A DNA stretch of 45,690 bases from the NCBI GenBank assembly GCA_015493685.1, contig WGCS01000286.1, forward strand, positions 1 through 45,690. The letters are read 5' to 3'. Source of the DNA: Bacteroidales bacterium (lineage in GTDB: Bacteria; Bacteroidota; Bacteroidia; Bacteroidales; UBA1556). Positions 26,038-34,861 of the stretch are shown piece by piece. The notes below the pieces were generated by a model. That model did not search any database. It saw nothing but the letters and a program-made list of their open reading frames with translations, and was not told the DNA's origin. A program made the translations under genes and the position numbers. Each line of letters opens with the position of its first letter. Within the stretch, counting starts at the first letter, position 1.

Positions 26038-26089
26038 ATTTCTTATTTATTTTAAATTGCTTTTTAGCAATTTAAAATAAATAAGAAAT
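26038..26089. repeat. Perfect 52-base palindrome with 24-base arms
   Basis: Arm 26038-26061 and its exact complement 26066-26089 enclose a TTTT loop. The arms are nearly all A and T, beginning ATTTCTTATTTATTTTAAAT. It lies between two genes on the same strand and has no U tract. Confidence 0.85.
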
Positions 26090-26125
26090 AAACTATTGAT
26101 AACAACATTATTAAATCAGCAATAG

Positions 26126-26137
26126 TGGCTATAGCCA
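26126..26137. promoter_or_regulatory. Perfect 12-base palindrome before the S41 protease gene
   Basis: TGGCTATAGCCA is a perfect dyad 28 bases before the ATG at 26166. It could be an operator, but no matching regulator is known. Confidence 0.25.
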
Positions 26138-26165
26138 AGTGCTGAAAAACGAAAATATTGAACAG

Positions 26166-27749
26166 ATGAAATACTTTTACCTTCTTTTACTGCTAAGTAT
26201 TAGCAGTAGCCTGTGGGCACAAAAAGACAAATCTACCTTTAAAAAACTTGACAGAAGTTTAAAACTTATTGAGACTCAGTATGTGGATACAATTGATGCT
26301 GCTGCCATCACTACGGCAGCTGTAAAAGCCATGATAAAACAATTAGATCCCCATTCAAAATACCTGAGCAGATCATCATTACAAAAGAGTAATGAGATGA
26401 TTAACAGTAGTTTTGCCGGTATAGGTATTCGTTTTCAAATTCTTAATGATACGCTAATAATACTAAATACCGTAAAAGAGGGACCCTGTGACAAAGCCGG
26501 CCTCCAAGCCGGAGATAAGTTAATTACAATTAATGGAGAATCCGTTGTCGGCAAGGCCATCAGCAACCAATTTTTTTCTAAAAGATTAAGGGGAAAAACA
26601 GGTAGTCCGGTAAAGCTAACAATTATGCGGCATAGTGATCACAGCATCCACTCTTATACTATCAAACGAGGGCAGATACCCATCAACACAATAGTTAGCA
26701 ACTACCTAATCAATAGGAATACTGCTTATATCAAAATCAGCAGTTTTAGCCGAAGTACTAATTTGGAGTTTCAAATTGCAGCAATGCAGTTGCAAATGTC
26801 AGGAATAAAAAATATCATTATCGATTTGCGAGGGAATCCCGGTGGGCTAATGATTTCCTCAATCCGGCTTGCCGATTCATTTCTTGATGATGGTAAACTT
26901 ATTGTCTTTACCCAAGGAGCACACTCACAACGAACGGAATATAAGGCAACAGCAGGAGGACAAATGGACAAGGCACGTTTGATAATTCTCATTGATGAAA
27001 ATTCGGCCTCGGCATCAGAGATTTTTGCCGGTGCAATGCAAGATTGGGATCGTGGATTAGTTGTTGGACGCCGCTCTTTTGGCAAGGGCTTGGTAGGGCG
27101 AAACTACCGTCTCCCCGATGGATCAGCCATACGACTAACTACAGGACATTATTATACCCCATCAGGAAGATGCATTCAAAAATCTTATTCCAAAGGAGCT
27201 CAACTTTACAATCAAGACTTGGCATTACGTTTTAAACACGGAGAGCTTTATACTGCTGATAGCATCCACTTCCCCGATTCCATGAAATATTATACGCACG
27301 ACAAAAGGCTCGTTTATGGAGGTGGAGGAATTATGCCCGACATATTTATCCCTCTAGATACCAGCTACCAGTCTCCTTATCTCAATAAATTAAGCCGCTA
27401 TGGCGTTATCAACTATTTTACAGGATTATATTTCGACGAACATTTGGAATACCTTAAGAAACAATATCCTAATTATTCCTCTTTCAGAAACCATTTTCAT
27501 CCAAATGAAGAAAACCTCAAAGCCATTGAAGATTTAGCATTAGTAAAATACAAAATTAAACCCAATGGCAAGTATATCAATAAATCGAAATTATATATTC
27601 TCAATAATTTTAAAGCATTATTGGCTAGAGACCTATATAGTAACGGGACTTATTATGAGCAGAGTAATAATCAGGATAGAATGGTACAAACAGCCGGCAA
27701 ATTATTTAAAACAAATAAGGTTTTTAAAGCCCATGGCATTCACAATTAA
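26166..27749 (+). CDS. S41-family C-terminal processing protease
   Basis: I choose the ATG at 26166 (527 residues), because it starts the signal peptide 'MKYFYLLLLLSISSSLWAQ'; a GTG nine codons upstream is less likely. A PDZ domain (about 75-165) has 'FAGIGIRFQI' and 'KAGLQAGDKLITINGESVVG'. The S41 core has 'IIIDLRGNPGGLM', the catalytic Ser in 'ENSASASEIFAGAMQDW' and the catalytic Lys in 'GRRSFGKGLVG'. The C-terminal 180 residues are family-specific and unassigned. It probably trims proteins in the periplasm. A hairpin terminator follows. Confidence 0.9.
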   Translation: MKYFYLLLLLSISSSLWAQKDKSTFKKLDRSLKLIETQYVDTIDAAAITTAAVKAMIKQLDPHSKYLSRSSLQKSNEMINSSFAGIGIRFQILNDTLIILNTVKEGPCDKAGLQAGDKLITINGESVVGKAISNQFFSKRLRGKTGSPVKLTIMRHSDHSIHSYTIKRGQIPINTIVSNYLINRNTAYIKISSFSRSTNLEFQIAAMQLQMSGIKNIIIDLRGNPGGLMISSIRLADSFLDDGKLIVFTQGAHSQRTEYKATAGGQMDKARLIILIDENSASASEIFAGAMQDWDRGLVVGRRSFGKGLVGRNYRLPDGSAIRLTTGHYYTPSGRCIQKSYSKGAQLYNQDLALRFKHGELYTADSIHFPDSMKYYTHDKRLVYGGGGIMPDIFIPLDTSYQSPYLNKLSRYGVINYFTGLYFDEHLEYLKKQYPNYSSFRNHFHPNEENLKAIEDLALVKYKIKPNGKYINKSKLYILNNFKALLARDLYSNGTYYEQSNNQDRMVQTAGKLFKTNKVFKAHGIHN

Positions 27750-27770
27750 TGGTATTGCTTAGCCCTAAAA

Positions 27771-27800
27771 AAAAAGCCATGAATTACTCCATGGCTTTTT
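27771..27800. terminator. Bidirectional intrinsic terminator
   Basis: AAAAAGCCATG (27771-27781) pairs with CATGGCTTTTT (27790-27800), with A and T runs on both sides. It serves the converging S41 and TAXI genes. Confidence 0.88.
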
Positions 27801-27847
27801 TATTTTCATTTCGAATATTAATTCTATTTCCCTAAATCAGGATATCA

Positions 27848-28753
27848 TTAATCTACGACAGGGCGCATATAATAAAATGGCCAATCAATAGCTTGATTTC
27901 TTGTGGAAACATCTTTCCATTTGGGATGACCTGTTTTTTGAAAACCTTTCAAACCTTTTTCTGTATCTTTTAACAGTTGATTTAATTTACGCTGAGTATC
28001 TTTACTCATGTCCTTAATATTTACCGCAACAATAGTAGGAACAGCAAAAGTCTTAACGGTAGTAGTTTGCCATGGATAAGTTCCTTTTCTAATTTTCTTT
28101 GAAGTATAAATATCACTTAACGCCTTGGATTTAATATTTACTAACTGTATCGGAGCATCTTTTCCCAGAGCGACTAGAGAAGCTACCGGCACACCACCAA
28201 CATAAAAATAGGCATCAATATCACCTTTAAGCAATGCCTTATAAGCATCATTTGAATTCATTACCACATCAATCCAGGCAGTTTGAGTTCTTTGCTTAAT
28301 GGTTTGAGCAGTAACAAAAGTACCTTGTTCTCGAGTACCTACCGCTACTTTCTTCCCTCTTAAGTCTTTCAGATTCTCTATCCCTGAACCTTTTTTAGTG
28401 ATAATCTGAATTTCTTCATCCAAAAACATAGGCAATAGTACCCGAATATTTTTTCTCAAATCAGGATTCTGTAACTCATTGGCAAGCAACACATCGTATT
28501 GTAAAAAAGTTACATAAATGTTATTATCATCATTTATAAGCCGTTTATAATTATCAACACTCCCCTGAGAAGTAAGAACATTAATCTCTTGTTTAGACGC
28601 TCCTTTAATATCATTGGCCAAAGCTTGATAAGTACCCCCCTCCAAACCACTTAGAAAGTTCAGCTGGGCATTAAGGGTATTTGCTCCCATCAAAAAAAGA
28701 GCAATAATTGCAATGAATTTAGAAAATTTTCGCATGGACATACTTTTTAACAT
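27848..28753 (-). CDS. TAXI-family TRAP transporter solute-binding protein
   Basis: The protein has 301 residues from the ATG at 28753; inner ATGs at 28741 and 28735 would also serve. The signal peptide ends near 'GANTLNAQ'. The mature part shows the TAXI-type layout: 'GLEGGTYQALANDI', 'VLTSQGSVDNYKRL', 'GIENLKDLRGKKVAVGTREQ' and 'DIDAYFYVGGVPVASLVALG'. TAXI proteins normally deliver carboxylates or glutamate-like solutes to a fused DctQ/DctM permease. No such permease lies in the window, so this is an orphan binding protein or works with a distant permease. Confidence 0.85.
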   Translation of the reverse strand: MLKSMSMRKFSKFIAIIALFLMGANTLNAQLNFLSGLEGGTYQALANDIKGASKQEINVLTSQGSVDNYKRLINDDNNIYVTFLQYDVLLANELQNPDLRKNIRVLLPMFLDEEIQIITKKGSGIENLKDLRGKKVAVGTREQGTFVTAQTIKQRTQTAWIDVVMNSNDAYKALLKGDIDAYFYVGGVPVASLVALGKDAPIQLVNIKSKALSDIYTSKKIRKGTYPWQTTTVKTFAVPTIVAVNIKDMSKDTQRKLNQLLKDTEKGLKGFQKTGHPKWKDVSTRNQAIDWPFYYMRPVVD

Positions 28754-28800
28754 GATTATTTATTATTGTGATTTGCTGCTATTTTAACTCTACAATATTA

Positions 28801-28808
28801 CAAAAATA
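28801..28808 (-). promoter_or_regulatory. -7 promoter element for the TAXI gene
   Basis: On the minus strand TATTTTTG lies 47 bases before the ATG at 28753. Confidence 0.4.
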
Positions 28809-28823
28809 TTTGTTTAGGACAAA

Positions 28824-30785
28824 TCAAATTTTACGGTCTAATTTTCGAAAGGATTTGAATAAAATAATAAGGTCATTCCTTATTTTATAATTCTTGGCAT
28901 AAACTAAATTAAGATCAACAACATCCTGATTTACACCATTATAATTCATCATATCCAAAGGATGAAGAATACTCTTTTTCATATTAGGCAACAATACACC
29001 ATCCAGATTACTGTCCAAACCAACAAAAGTATAATAGCCTAACAAGACCACAAATAAGTTCTTCAGATACCGAAGTGGATATTTAAACAAAAAGAAATGC
29101 AGTGGAAATAGTAAAATAAGAGTTAAGCTAATACTAAAATCAAAAAGTCGTTTATAGCGTTTATTACTCTCCTTATTAATGGCATTCATTTCGATAAAAT
29201 AAATGTCGCTAGAAGTATTAATCGAATTGGAGCCAATAATAAACATTTGTTTTGGCGGAGCGATTTTAAATTCTAACGGGGTGGACTTCAGCTGGGTCAT
29301 CAAATTAATAATTTCTGCAGACTGTAAACTTTTGGCACAGAATATCAACTCATTTATTTTATGAATATTCACAATCTCCGACAACTGTCTGATATTGCCT
29401 AAAATCAAATTATCTTTTACAACAGAAACCTCATCACTAATAATAATAGAGGCAGCAGAAGCGTCAATAGCTGTTTTTTTGATCAGATCAAGTACTCTTC
29501 GTGCCTCCTGCTCCTCTCCTACCACCGCAATATTTTTTGTTAGTTTATTCCCCATCTTAAGGCTTTTAAAACCCAAAGAAAAAAATAACAATCTCCACAA
29601 TAACATTATCATTATCGACCATAATGAGGCAAATAAAAGTAAAGCTCGTGAAAAGCGATAGGATTCCGGCAGCAGTGCATAAATCACAAGAACCAACAGG
29701 CTCCCAACTAATTGTCCTCCTATAATTTTTAATGGTTTAATGGGCTTGTCATAGCCGCCTGAATAATAAATTACAACTTGCCAAAAAATAATAATAATGG
29801 GAATAAAAACATATAAAAACAATGCCGGATAAGAATATTGTCCTCCCAGAATATATTGACCCCAATATTTTGCTGTTAGAAATACGCCCATATATATCAG
29901 ACAGAAATCAATAAATGGAACTAATAGTTTTTTAAATGTTGATGCCAGCAAAGAAATAATTGCCCTAAAAATAATTGCTGTATTTATTAGCAAGCTAAAG
30001 AGTTTTGCATTTTCGGAGGAATAGTGCTTTTTAGCAAAAATAACCATGGCATTATAAAAAACAAACACATAGTTAACGGTATTCTTCTTTGTACTTTCCC
30101 CTTTATAATGAATAATTCTTGTTTTGGGAAAATAATAATTCTTATATCCTCCTTTTAAGAGCCTATAGCTCAAATCAATATCCTCACCATACATAAAAAA
30201 ATCTTCATCCAGGAGTCCGACTTTATCAAGGGCTTGCTTTCTCATAAGCATAAAAGCTCCCGACAAAACTTCCACCTGATGTATTGCATCGGCATCAAGA
30301 TGTCCTTGATGATAAGAAGCAAAACGTTTACTCTGTGGGAAAAGCTTAGAGAAGCCAAACATCTTATAAAAAGCAGCTGCCGGCGTAGGCAAACCACGCT
30401 TCGATTCAGGGAGAAAACGTCCTTTTCCATCGAGCATCTTAACCCCTAAGCCACCGGCATCGGGATGCTGATCCATAAAAGCTAAAGCTTTAACGAAAGT
30501 GTCTTCTTCCACTATCGTATCGGGATTCAATAGCAATACATATTCTCCTTTAGAAACTCTAATCCCCTGATTGTTAGCCTTAGAAAAACCTCTATTGTCC
30601 TTATTGGCAATCAATATCAAGTCAGGAAACTTCTCTGACAACATCTGTAAAGAGCCATCAACAGAATTATTGTCCACAACAATAACCTCCGCCTCAATCG
30701 TTTTAATAGCTTCCATTACGCTATTAAGACACTGCTCAAGAAAATGCATTACATTATAGTTAACAATAATTATTGATAGCTTCAT
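28824..30785 (-). CDS. Family 2 glycosyltransferase fused to a membrane segment and a degenerate sugar-phosphate transferase
   Basis: The protein has 653 residues. Residues 1-240 form a GT2 (rhamnosyltransferase-like) domain: 'SIIIVNYNVMHFLEQCLNSV', 'VDNNSVDGS', 'LLLNPDTIVEED' and 'FFMYGEDIDLSYRLLKGGY'. Several membrane helices follow (about 265-405). Then a Rossmann-like region, 'KNIAVVGEEQEARRVLDLI' (about 418-530), resembles that of WbaP/WcaJ-type transferases. The end (about 540-653) starts 'RYKRLFDFSISLTLILL' like a bacterial sugar transferase and ends 'YKIRNDLIILFKSF' as such enzymes do. The catalytic core with GxPxFxxxRxG and its acidic motif is missing. The GT2 half is probably active in surface polysaccharide assembly; the rest may be structural. 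Confidence 0.8.
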   Translation of the reverse strand: MKLSIIIVNYNVMHFLEQCLNSVMEAIKTIEAEVIVVDNNSVDGSLQMLSEKFPDLILIANKDNRGFSKANNQGIRVSKGEYVLLLNPDTIVEEDTFVKALAFMDQHPDAGGLGVKMLDGKGRFLPESKRGLPTPAAAFYKMFGFSKLFPQSKRFASYHQGHLDADAIHQVEVLSGAFMLMRKQALDKVGLLDEDFFMYGEDIDLSYRLLKGGYKNYYFPKTRIIHYKGESTKKNTVNYVFVFYNAMVIFAKKHYSSENAKLFSLLINTAIIFRAIISLLASTFKKLLVPFIDFCLIYMGVFLTAKYWGQYILGGQYSYPALFLYVFIPIIIIFWQVVIYYSGGYDKPIKPLKIIGGQLVGSLLVLVIYALLPESYRFSRALLLFASLWSIMIMLLWRLLFFSLGFKSLKMGNKLTKNIAVVGEEQEARRVLDLIKKTAIDASAASIIISDEVSVVKDNLILGNIRQLSEIVNIHKINELIFCAKSLQSAEIINLMTQLKSTPLEFKIAPPKQMFIIGSNSINTSSDIYFIEMNAINKESNKRYKRLFDFSISLTLILLFPLHFFLFKYPLRYLKNLFVVLLGYYTFVGLDSNLDGVLLPNMKKSILHPLDMMNYNGVNQDVVDLNLVYAKNYKIRNDLIILFKSFRKLDRKI

Positions 30786-31131
30786 GAGGTTTTGTTTCTA
30801 TTCTATTCGCTTGTAAATATTAGACTTAAATACTACTATTCATTCAATACTATTCCCTTTACTTATAGACAATTCGTTATTTTACAACTCCATTTATAAG
30901 GCCTCAAAGATAGGATTTTCTTTTATGCCAATGGAGGAAAGCAGAAGGAAAATTTACCTGCATCTATTCTTCGGCCTGATATAAATAATTACCAATTGGT
31001 CATTTCTAATCACTAATTATCAAGTATTCAATAAGTAAAAAGACTTGGCAAAAAAATCCATAAAAAATAGTGAAAGCAGTTAAAAAATATAGTATTTTCG
31101 CGCCTCGACACTAAATAAATTTAGTTCCTAT
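30786..31131. other. Intergenic region with a promoter and no gene
   Basis: These 346 bases separate the divergent glycosyltransferase fusion and tRNA-Pro. Only the glycosyltransferase promoter element near 30905 stands out. Confidence 0.55.
30905..30912 (-). promoter_or_regulatory. -7 promoter element for the glycosyltransferase fusion gene
   Basis: On the minus strand TATCTTTG lies 119 bases before the ATG, with a TTG 16 bases upstream of it. Confidence 0.45.
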
Positions 31132-31204
<73 letters not shown>

Positions 31205-31216
31205 CAATTGAAAATG

Positions 31217-31250
31217 AAGCCTTTACGGATGTAATCTGTAGAGGCTTTTT
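31217..31250 (+). terminator. Intrinsic terminator of tRNA-Pro
   Basis: AAGCCTTTACGGAT pairs with ATCTGTAGAGGCTT over a 3-base loop, with two G-U wobbles, followed by TTT. Confidence 0.8.
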
Positions 31251-31368
31251 GTTTATGTACAAACAACTTTATAGAAATAGGCCATAACCCCTTTTAACTG
31301 TTGTAATCCAAGAGCATATAGTACAGATAAAACTATTTTTTCATTTTAATATTACCATAAATTATGAT

Positions 31369-31376
31369 TAGCTTTG
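31369..31376 (+). promoter_or_regulatory. -7 promoter element for the dihydroorotase gene
   Basis: TAGCTTTG lies 19 bases before the ATG at 31396. Confidence 0.5.
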
Positions 31377-31395
31377 CAAGCTAAAGCGAGTTATT

Positions 31396-32739
31396 ATGAT
31401 TCTTCTTCAAAATGCACAAATAGTTAATGAAGGAACTATATTTAAGGGCGCTGTTCTTATTGAAGGGCAACGTATCTTAAAAATCTATGATAGTACTTCT
31501 AATTTTGACCTTAATATTGACGCCCAAATTATTGATTTAAAAGGAAACTATCTCTTTCCCGGTGTCATCGACGATCAAGTACATTTTAGGGATCCAGGCC
31601 TAACATACAAAGGTGATATTCACAGCGAAAGCAAAGCAGCTGTTGCCGGAGGCACCACTTCTTATATGGATATGCCTAATAATATTCCTGCCATATTATC
31701 GCAAAAGCTACTGGAAGAAAAATACAATTATGCTGCTGATAAATCCATTGCTAACTACAGCTTCTACATGGGCACTTCAAATGACAATCTGGAAGAAGTA
31801 ATCAAAACCGACCCTACAAAAGTTTGTGGCATCAAGGTATTTATGGGAAGTTCAACGGGGAATATGCTTGTTGACGACACCAAAACCTTAGAAGCCATTT
31901 TCGCTCAAGCTCCTTGTTTAGTAGCTACACACTGCGAAGATGAAACTATTATTCAAAATAATATTAAAATTTACAAGAAACGCTATGGCGAAGAAGTCCC
32001 TATCGAAAAACATGCCGAAATACGGTCCGAAGAAGCTTGCTATACCTCTTCTTCCTATGCCGTAAAATTAGCCAAGAAATACAATACCCGATTACATGTT
32101 TTACATCTCTCTACCCTTAAGGAAACCGCTTTATTCAACAATGATATTCCACTAAAAGACAAACGTATAACTGCCGAAGTATGCGTCCATCATTTAAGTT
32201 TCTGCGATGAAGACTACAAATCATACGGCACTAAAATAAAGTGGAATCCGTCAATAAAAACAAAAATAGACCAATTAGGATTACTTGATGCACTTATTGA
32301 CAACCGTATCGATGTAGTGGCAACAGATCACGCACCTCATACCGAAGAGGAAAAAGACAACAGTTATTTCAAAGCCCCATCGGGAGGACCACTTGTACAA
32401 CATTCTTTGGTTGCCATGCTCGAATTTTATCATCGGGGAGAGCTAAGCCTCGAACGAATTGTGGAGAAAATGTGTCATGCACCTGCCGACTGTTTTCAGC
32501 TAAAGCAAAGAGGTTATATTAGAGAGGGCTACTATGCCGATTTAGTAGTGGTAGATATTCACCAAAAATGGAAGGTCGAGAAAGACACTATCTATTATAA
32601 GGTAAAATGGTCGCCTTTTGAAGGCAAAGAATTCAAATCCAAAGTATTAAAAACCTTTGTCAACGGGAAGTTGGTATATGATGAAGGCGAATTCAATACT
32701 TCCGTAAAAGGAATGCGATTGGAGTTTGACAGAGGTTGA
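31396..32739 (+). CDS. pyrC: Dihydroorotase, class I
   Basis: The protein has 447 residues of the amidohydrolase fold. The metal motif reads 'DDQVHFRDPGLTYKG', with Gln61 in place of the first His of the usual HxH; His63 is kept. The carbamylated Lys lies in 'CGIKVFMGSSTGNML' near 150. Further metal or substrate residues are in 'ATHCEDE', 'HVLHLST', 'CVHHLSF' and 'VATDHAPHTEEEK'. It closes the dihydroorotate ring in pyrimidine synthesis. The DDQVHFR form is, as I recall, usual for Bacteroidota dihydroorotases. Other amidohydrolases (hydantoinase, allantoinase) are less likely given 'DHAPHT'. No other pyr gene is adjacent. Confidence 0.88.
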   Translation: MILLQNAQIVNEGTIFKGAVLIEGQRILKIYDSTSNFDLNIDAQIIDLKGNYLFPGVIDDQVHFRDPGLTYKGDIHSESKAAVAGGTTSYMDMPNNIPAILSQKLLEEKYNYAADKSIANYSFYMGTSNDNLEEVIKTDPTKVCGIKVFMGSSTGNMLVDDTKTLEAIFAQAPCLVATHCEDETIIQNNIKIYKKRYGEEVPIEKHAEIRSEEACYTSSSYAVKLAKKYNTRLHVLHLSTLKETALFNNDIPLKDKRITAEVCVHHLSFCDEDYKSYGTKIKWNPSIKTKIDQLGLLDALIDNRIDVVATDHAPHTEEEKDNSYFKAPSGGPLVQHSLVAMLEFYHRGELSLERIVEKMCHAPADCFQLKQRGYIREGYYADLVVVDIHQKWKVEKDTIYYKVKWSPFEGKEFKSKVLKTFVNGKLVYDEGEFNTSVKGMRLEFDRG

Positions 32740-33066
32740 TACTGAGAGACTGCTTTCTGTATCTATTGCTATTAATATGTCATATCCCCAAATTAAATAT
32801 CTAATTTTATAATTTGATTATCAACTATTTACACAGCTATTGACACTGTAATCTCTCAACAAACTTCAGCTCTACAGCCATATCATTTGTCTTGCAAAAG
32901 AAAGAATAAAAACCCCATAATATTATCAGGCAATTGTTTGGCAGACAAACTTCCAATGCAAAAAAAACTTAAAAATTAGCAGATTTCCATACACAGCACT
33001 ATTTTTAACACTATTAAGCCATTATTTTAATTAGTTTTGCGCCCTATTTATATAAACCATACTTTT
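32740..33066. other. Intergenic region with a promoter and no gene
   Basis: These 327 bases contain only the promoter element at 33032 for the endonuclease I gene. No reading frame is convincing. Confidence 0.55.
33032..33039 (+). promoter_or_regulatory. -7 promoter element for the endonuclease I-queD operon
   Basis: TAGTTTTG lies 27 bases before the ATG at 33067. Confidence 0.45.
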
Positions 33067-34131
33067 ATGCTTAGAAAATTATTACTACTGATTCTACTGT
33101 TTACCATTAGCAGAATCGACGCTCAAATTCCGGCCCACTACTACGACAATGCCAATGGGAAAAATGGCACCGCCTTACAATTAGCCCTACACAACATTAT
33201 AAAAGGACATACTGCGGTATCGTACAGCCAAATATGGACAACCGTACAAACCACTGACAAAAGACCTGATGATGGAAAAGTATGGGATATCTATTCTGAT
33301 ATCCCCGGCGGCACACCACCCTACGAGTTTACATTCGTTACAAATCAATGTGGATCTTATCAACATGAGGGAGACTGTTACAATAGAGAGCACTCCTTTC
33401 CTCAAAGTTGGTTTAACAAAGCAGCTCCCATGAAAACGGATCTCTTCCATATATACCCAACTGATGGCAAAGTAAATGGTATGCGTTCAAGCCATCCTTA
33501 TGGAGAAGTTAGCGCACCTACATGGACCTCAATGAACGGAAGTAAATTAGGACCTAATACCACCGCAGGCTATTCAGGAACAGCATTCGAGCCCATCGAC
33601 GCCTACAAAGGTGACGTAGCTCGATCCTATTTTTATATGGCAGTACGTTATTACCTCCAAGATAATGGGTGGAAAGACAATGCCGCTGTTCACGGTTCTC
33701 AAATGAAACCATGGGAGTTGAATCTATTACACCAGTGGAGTATTCAAGACCCTGTCAGTCAAAAAGAAATTAACAGAAACAATGCTATTTATGGCATTCA
33801 GCACAATAGAAATCCTTTTATAGACCATCCGGAATGGGTAGATAGCATCTGGTTTAACACTACTTCCATAAAAAAAATGAATCGATTTTTTGTGGTAGAT
33901 ATTTATCCTAATCCAGCCAACAATAACGTAAACATTAAGCTTGGCAGCTTCAATACGCACACTTTTGTCATTGCCCTTTACGACCTTAGCGGCAGGAAAC
34001 TACAGGAAGTACAAAGTAGCAATTTGATTTATACGCTAAACTTATCTACTATTAGCAAAGGAATATATATTATAAAGGTAAACAGCACCGATGGAAAACT
34101 CAGCAAAACCTTAAAACTAATAAAGAAATGA
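33067..34131 (+). CDS. Secreted endonuclease I-family nuclease with a T9SS sorting domain
   Basis: I choose the ATG at 33067 (354 residues), which starts the signal peptide 'MLRKLLLLILLFTISRIDAQ'; a TTG ten codons earlier overlaps the promoter. The endonuclease I domain (about 20-260) has 'CYNREHSFPQSWF' and 'TDLFHIYPTDGKVNGMRSSH', with the catalytic His and metal ligands of this His-Me finger family. The final 75 residues ('VDIYPNPANNNVNIKLG' to 'GIYIIKV') form a T9SS type A sorting domain. It is likely to digest extracellular DNA or RNA for nutrients. The stop overlaps the queD start (ATGA), so translation is coupled. Confidence 0.92.
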   Translation: MLRKLLLLILLFTISRIDAQIPAHYYDNANGKNGTALQLALHNIIKGHTAVSYSQIWTTVQTTDKRPDDGKVWDIYSDIPGGTPPYEFTFVTNQCGSYQHEGDCYNREHSFPQSWFNKAAPMKTDLFHIYPTDGKVNGMRSSHPYGEVSAPTWTSMNGSKLGPNTTAGYSGTAFEPIDAYKGDVARSYFYMAVRYYLQDNGWKDNAAVHGSQMKPWELNLLHQWSIQDPVSQKEINRNNAIYGIQHNRNPFIDHPEWVDSIWFNTTSIKKMNRFFVVDIYPNPANNNVNIKLGSFNTHTFVIALYDLSGRKLQEVQSSNLIYTLNLSTISKGIYIIKVNSTDGKLSKTLKLIKK

Positions 34132-34577
34132 CAAAGATAAGACTTACCAAAGAATTTGAATTTGAGATGGCTCATTCGTTACTTAACTACGATGGTTTGT
34201 GTCAACATATTCATGGTCACTCCTATAAATTGGCCGTTACAGTTATCGCTATACCCAATTGGGACAAAAACTCACCCAAGCGAGGCATGGTAATGGATTT
34301 TGGCGATTTAAAACGAATTGTAAATAAACTTATTACTAAACCGTTAGACCATGCTTTTGTAGTAAATGCAGAAAGTCCAAAAGAATGGTTTACCAGCAAC
34401 AATCAACTTTTTGACAGAACTACAAAAGTAAATTATCAACCCACCTGTGAAAATATGGTAATTGATTTTGCCGAACGGATACAAGCTGCATTACCCAAAA
34501 ATGTATCTCTTTTTAGTGTAAAGCTTCACGAAACGGCTACCAGCTATGCCGAGTGGTATGCTGATGATCAGAAATAA
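34128..34577 (+). CDS. queD: 6-carboxy-5,6,7,8-tetrahydropterin synthase family (QueD/PTPS)
   Basis: The protein has 149 residues. The zinc ligands are His16 ('FEMAHSLL') and the 'HIHGHSYKL' pair near 28-30, with the catalytic Cys25 in 'GLCQHIHGH'. The C-terminal Glu motif is 'KLHETATSYAEWYADD'. 'MDFGDLKRIVNKLITKPLDH' is the usual central segment. QueD makes the pterin precursor of queuosine; 6-pyruvoyl-tetrahydropterin synthase has the same fold, but bacterial context favours QueD. The gene overlaps the endonuclease I gene by four bases. No other queuosine gene is close. Confidence 0.9.
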   Translation: MTKIRLTKEFEFEMAHSLLNYDGLCQHIHGHSYKLAVTVIAIPNWDKNSPKRGMVMDFGDLKRIVNKLITKPLDHAFVVNAESPKEWFTSNNQLFDRTTKVNYQPTCENMVIDFAERIQAALPKNVSLFSVKLHETATSYAEWYADDQK

Positions 34578-34659
34578 ACTCTTCTACGCCTTTACAGAGA
34601 ACATCTTTTTTACATAAAAGCAAATATTATTACGAGCCATATTCTTTTCTAAAAGAAAT

Positions 34660-34711
34660 ATAGTAATACCAATTTAATATCGTGAATTAGATATTAAATT
34701 GGTATTACTAT
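34660..34711. repeat. Perfect 52-base palindrome with 22-base arms
   Basis: Arm 34660-34681, beginning ATAGTAATACCAATTTAATA, and its exact complement 34690-34711 enclose an 8-base loop. It lies between queD and the Fic remnant. Size equals that of the palindrome at 26038-26089, but the sequence differs. Confidence 0.88.
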
Positions 34712-34818
34712 TATACAAAAGTTGTATAAAAAAAAGCAAGGTTCCCTACTTCAACTCCTATATATAGAAGTTCTGCTTAATGTAAGACAAAATACACCAC
34801 AATTTTGAAATATAGACT

Positions 34819-34834
34819 TATTTTTGTATTTTTG
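34819..34834 (+). promoter_or_regulatory. Two tandem -7 promoter elements before the Fic remnant
   Basis: TATTTTTG occurs at 34819-34826 and again at 34827-34834, 27 bases before the ATG at 34862. Confidence 0.4.
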
Positions 34835-34861
34835 GGACATATCTAAATAATATGGGATAAA

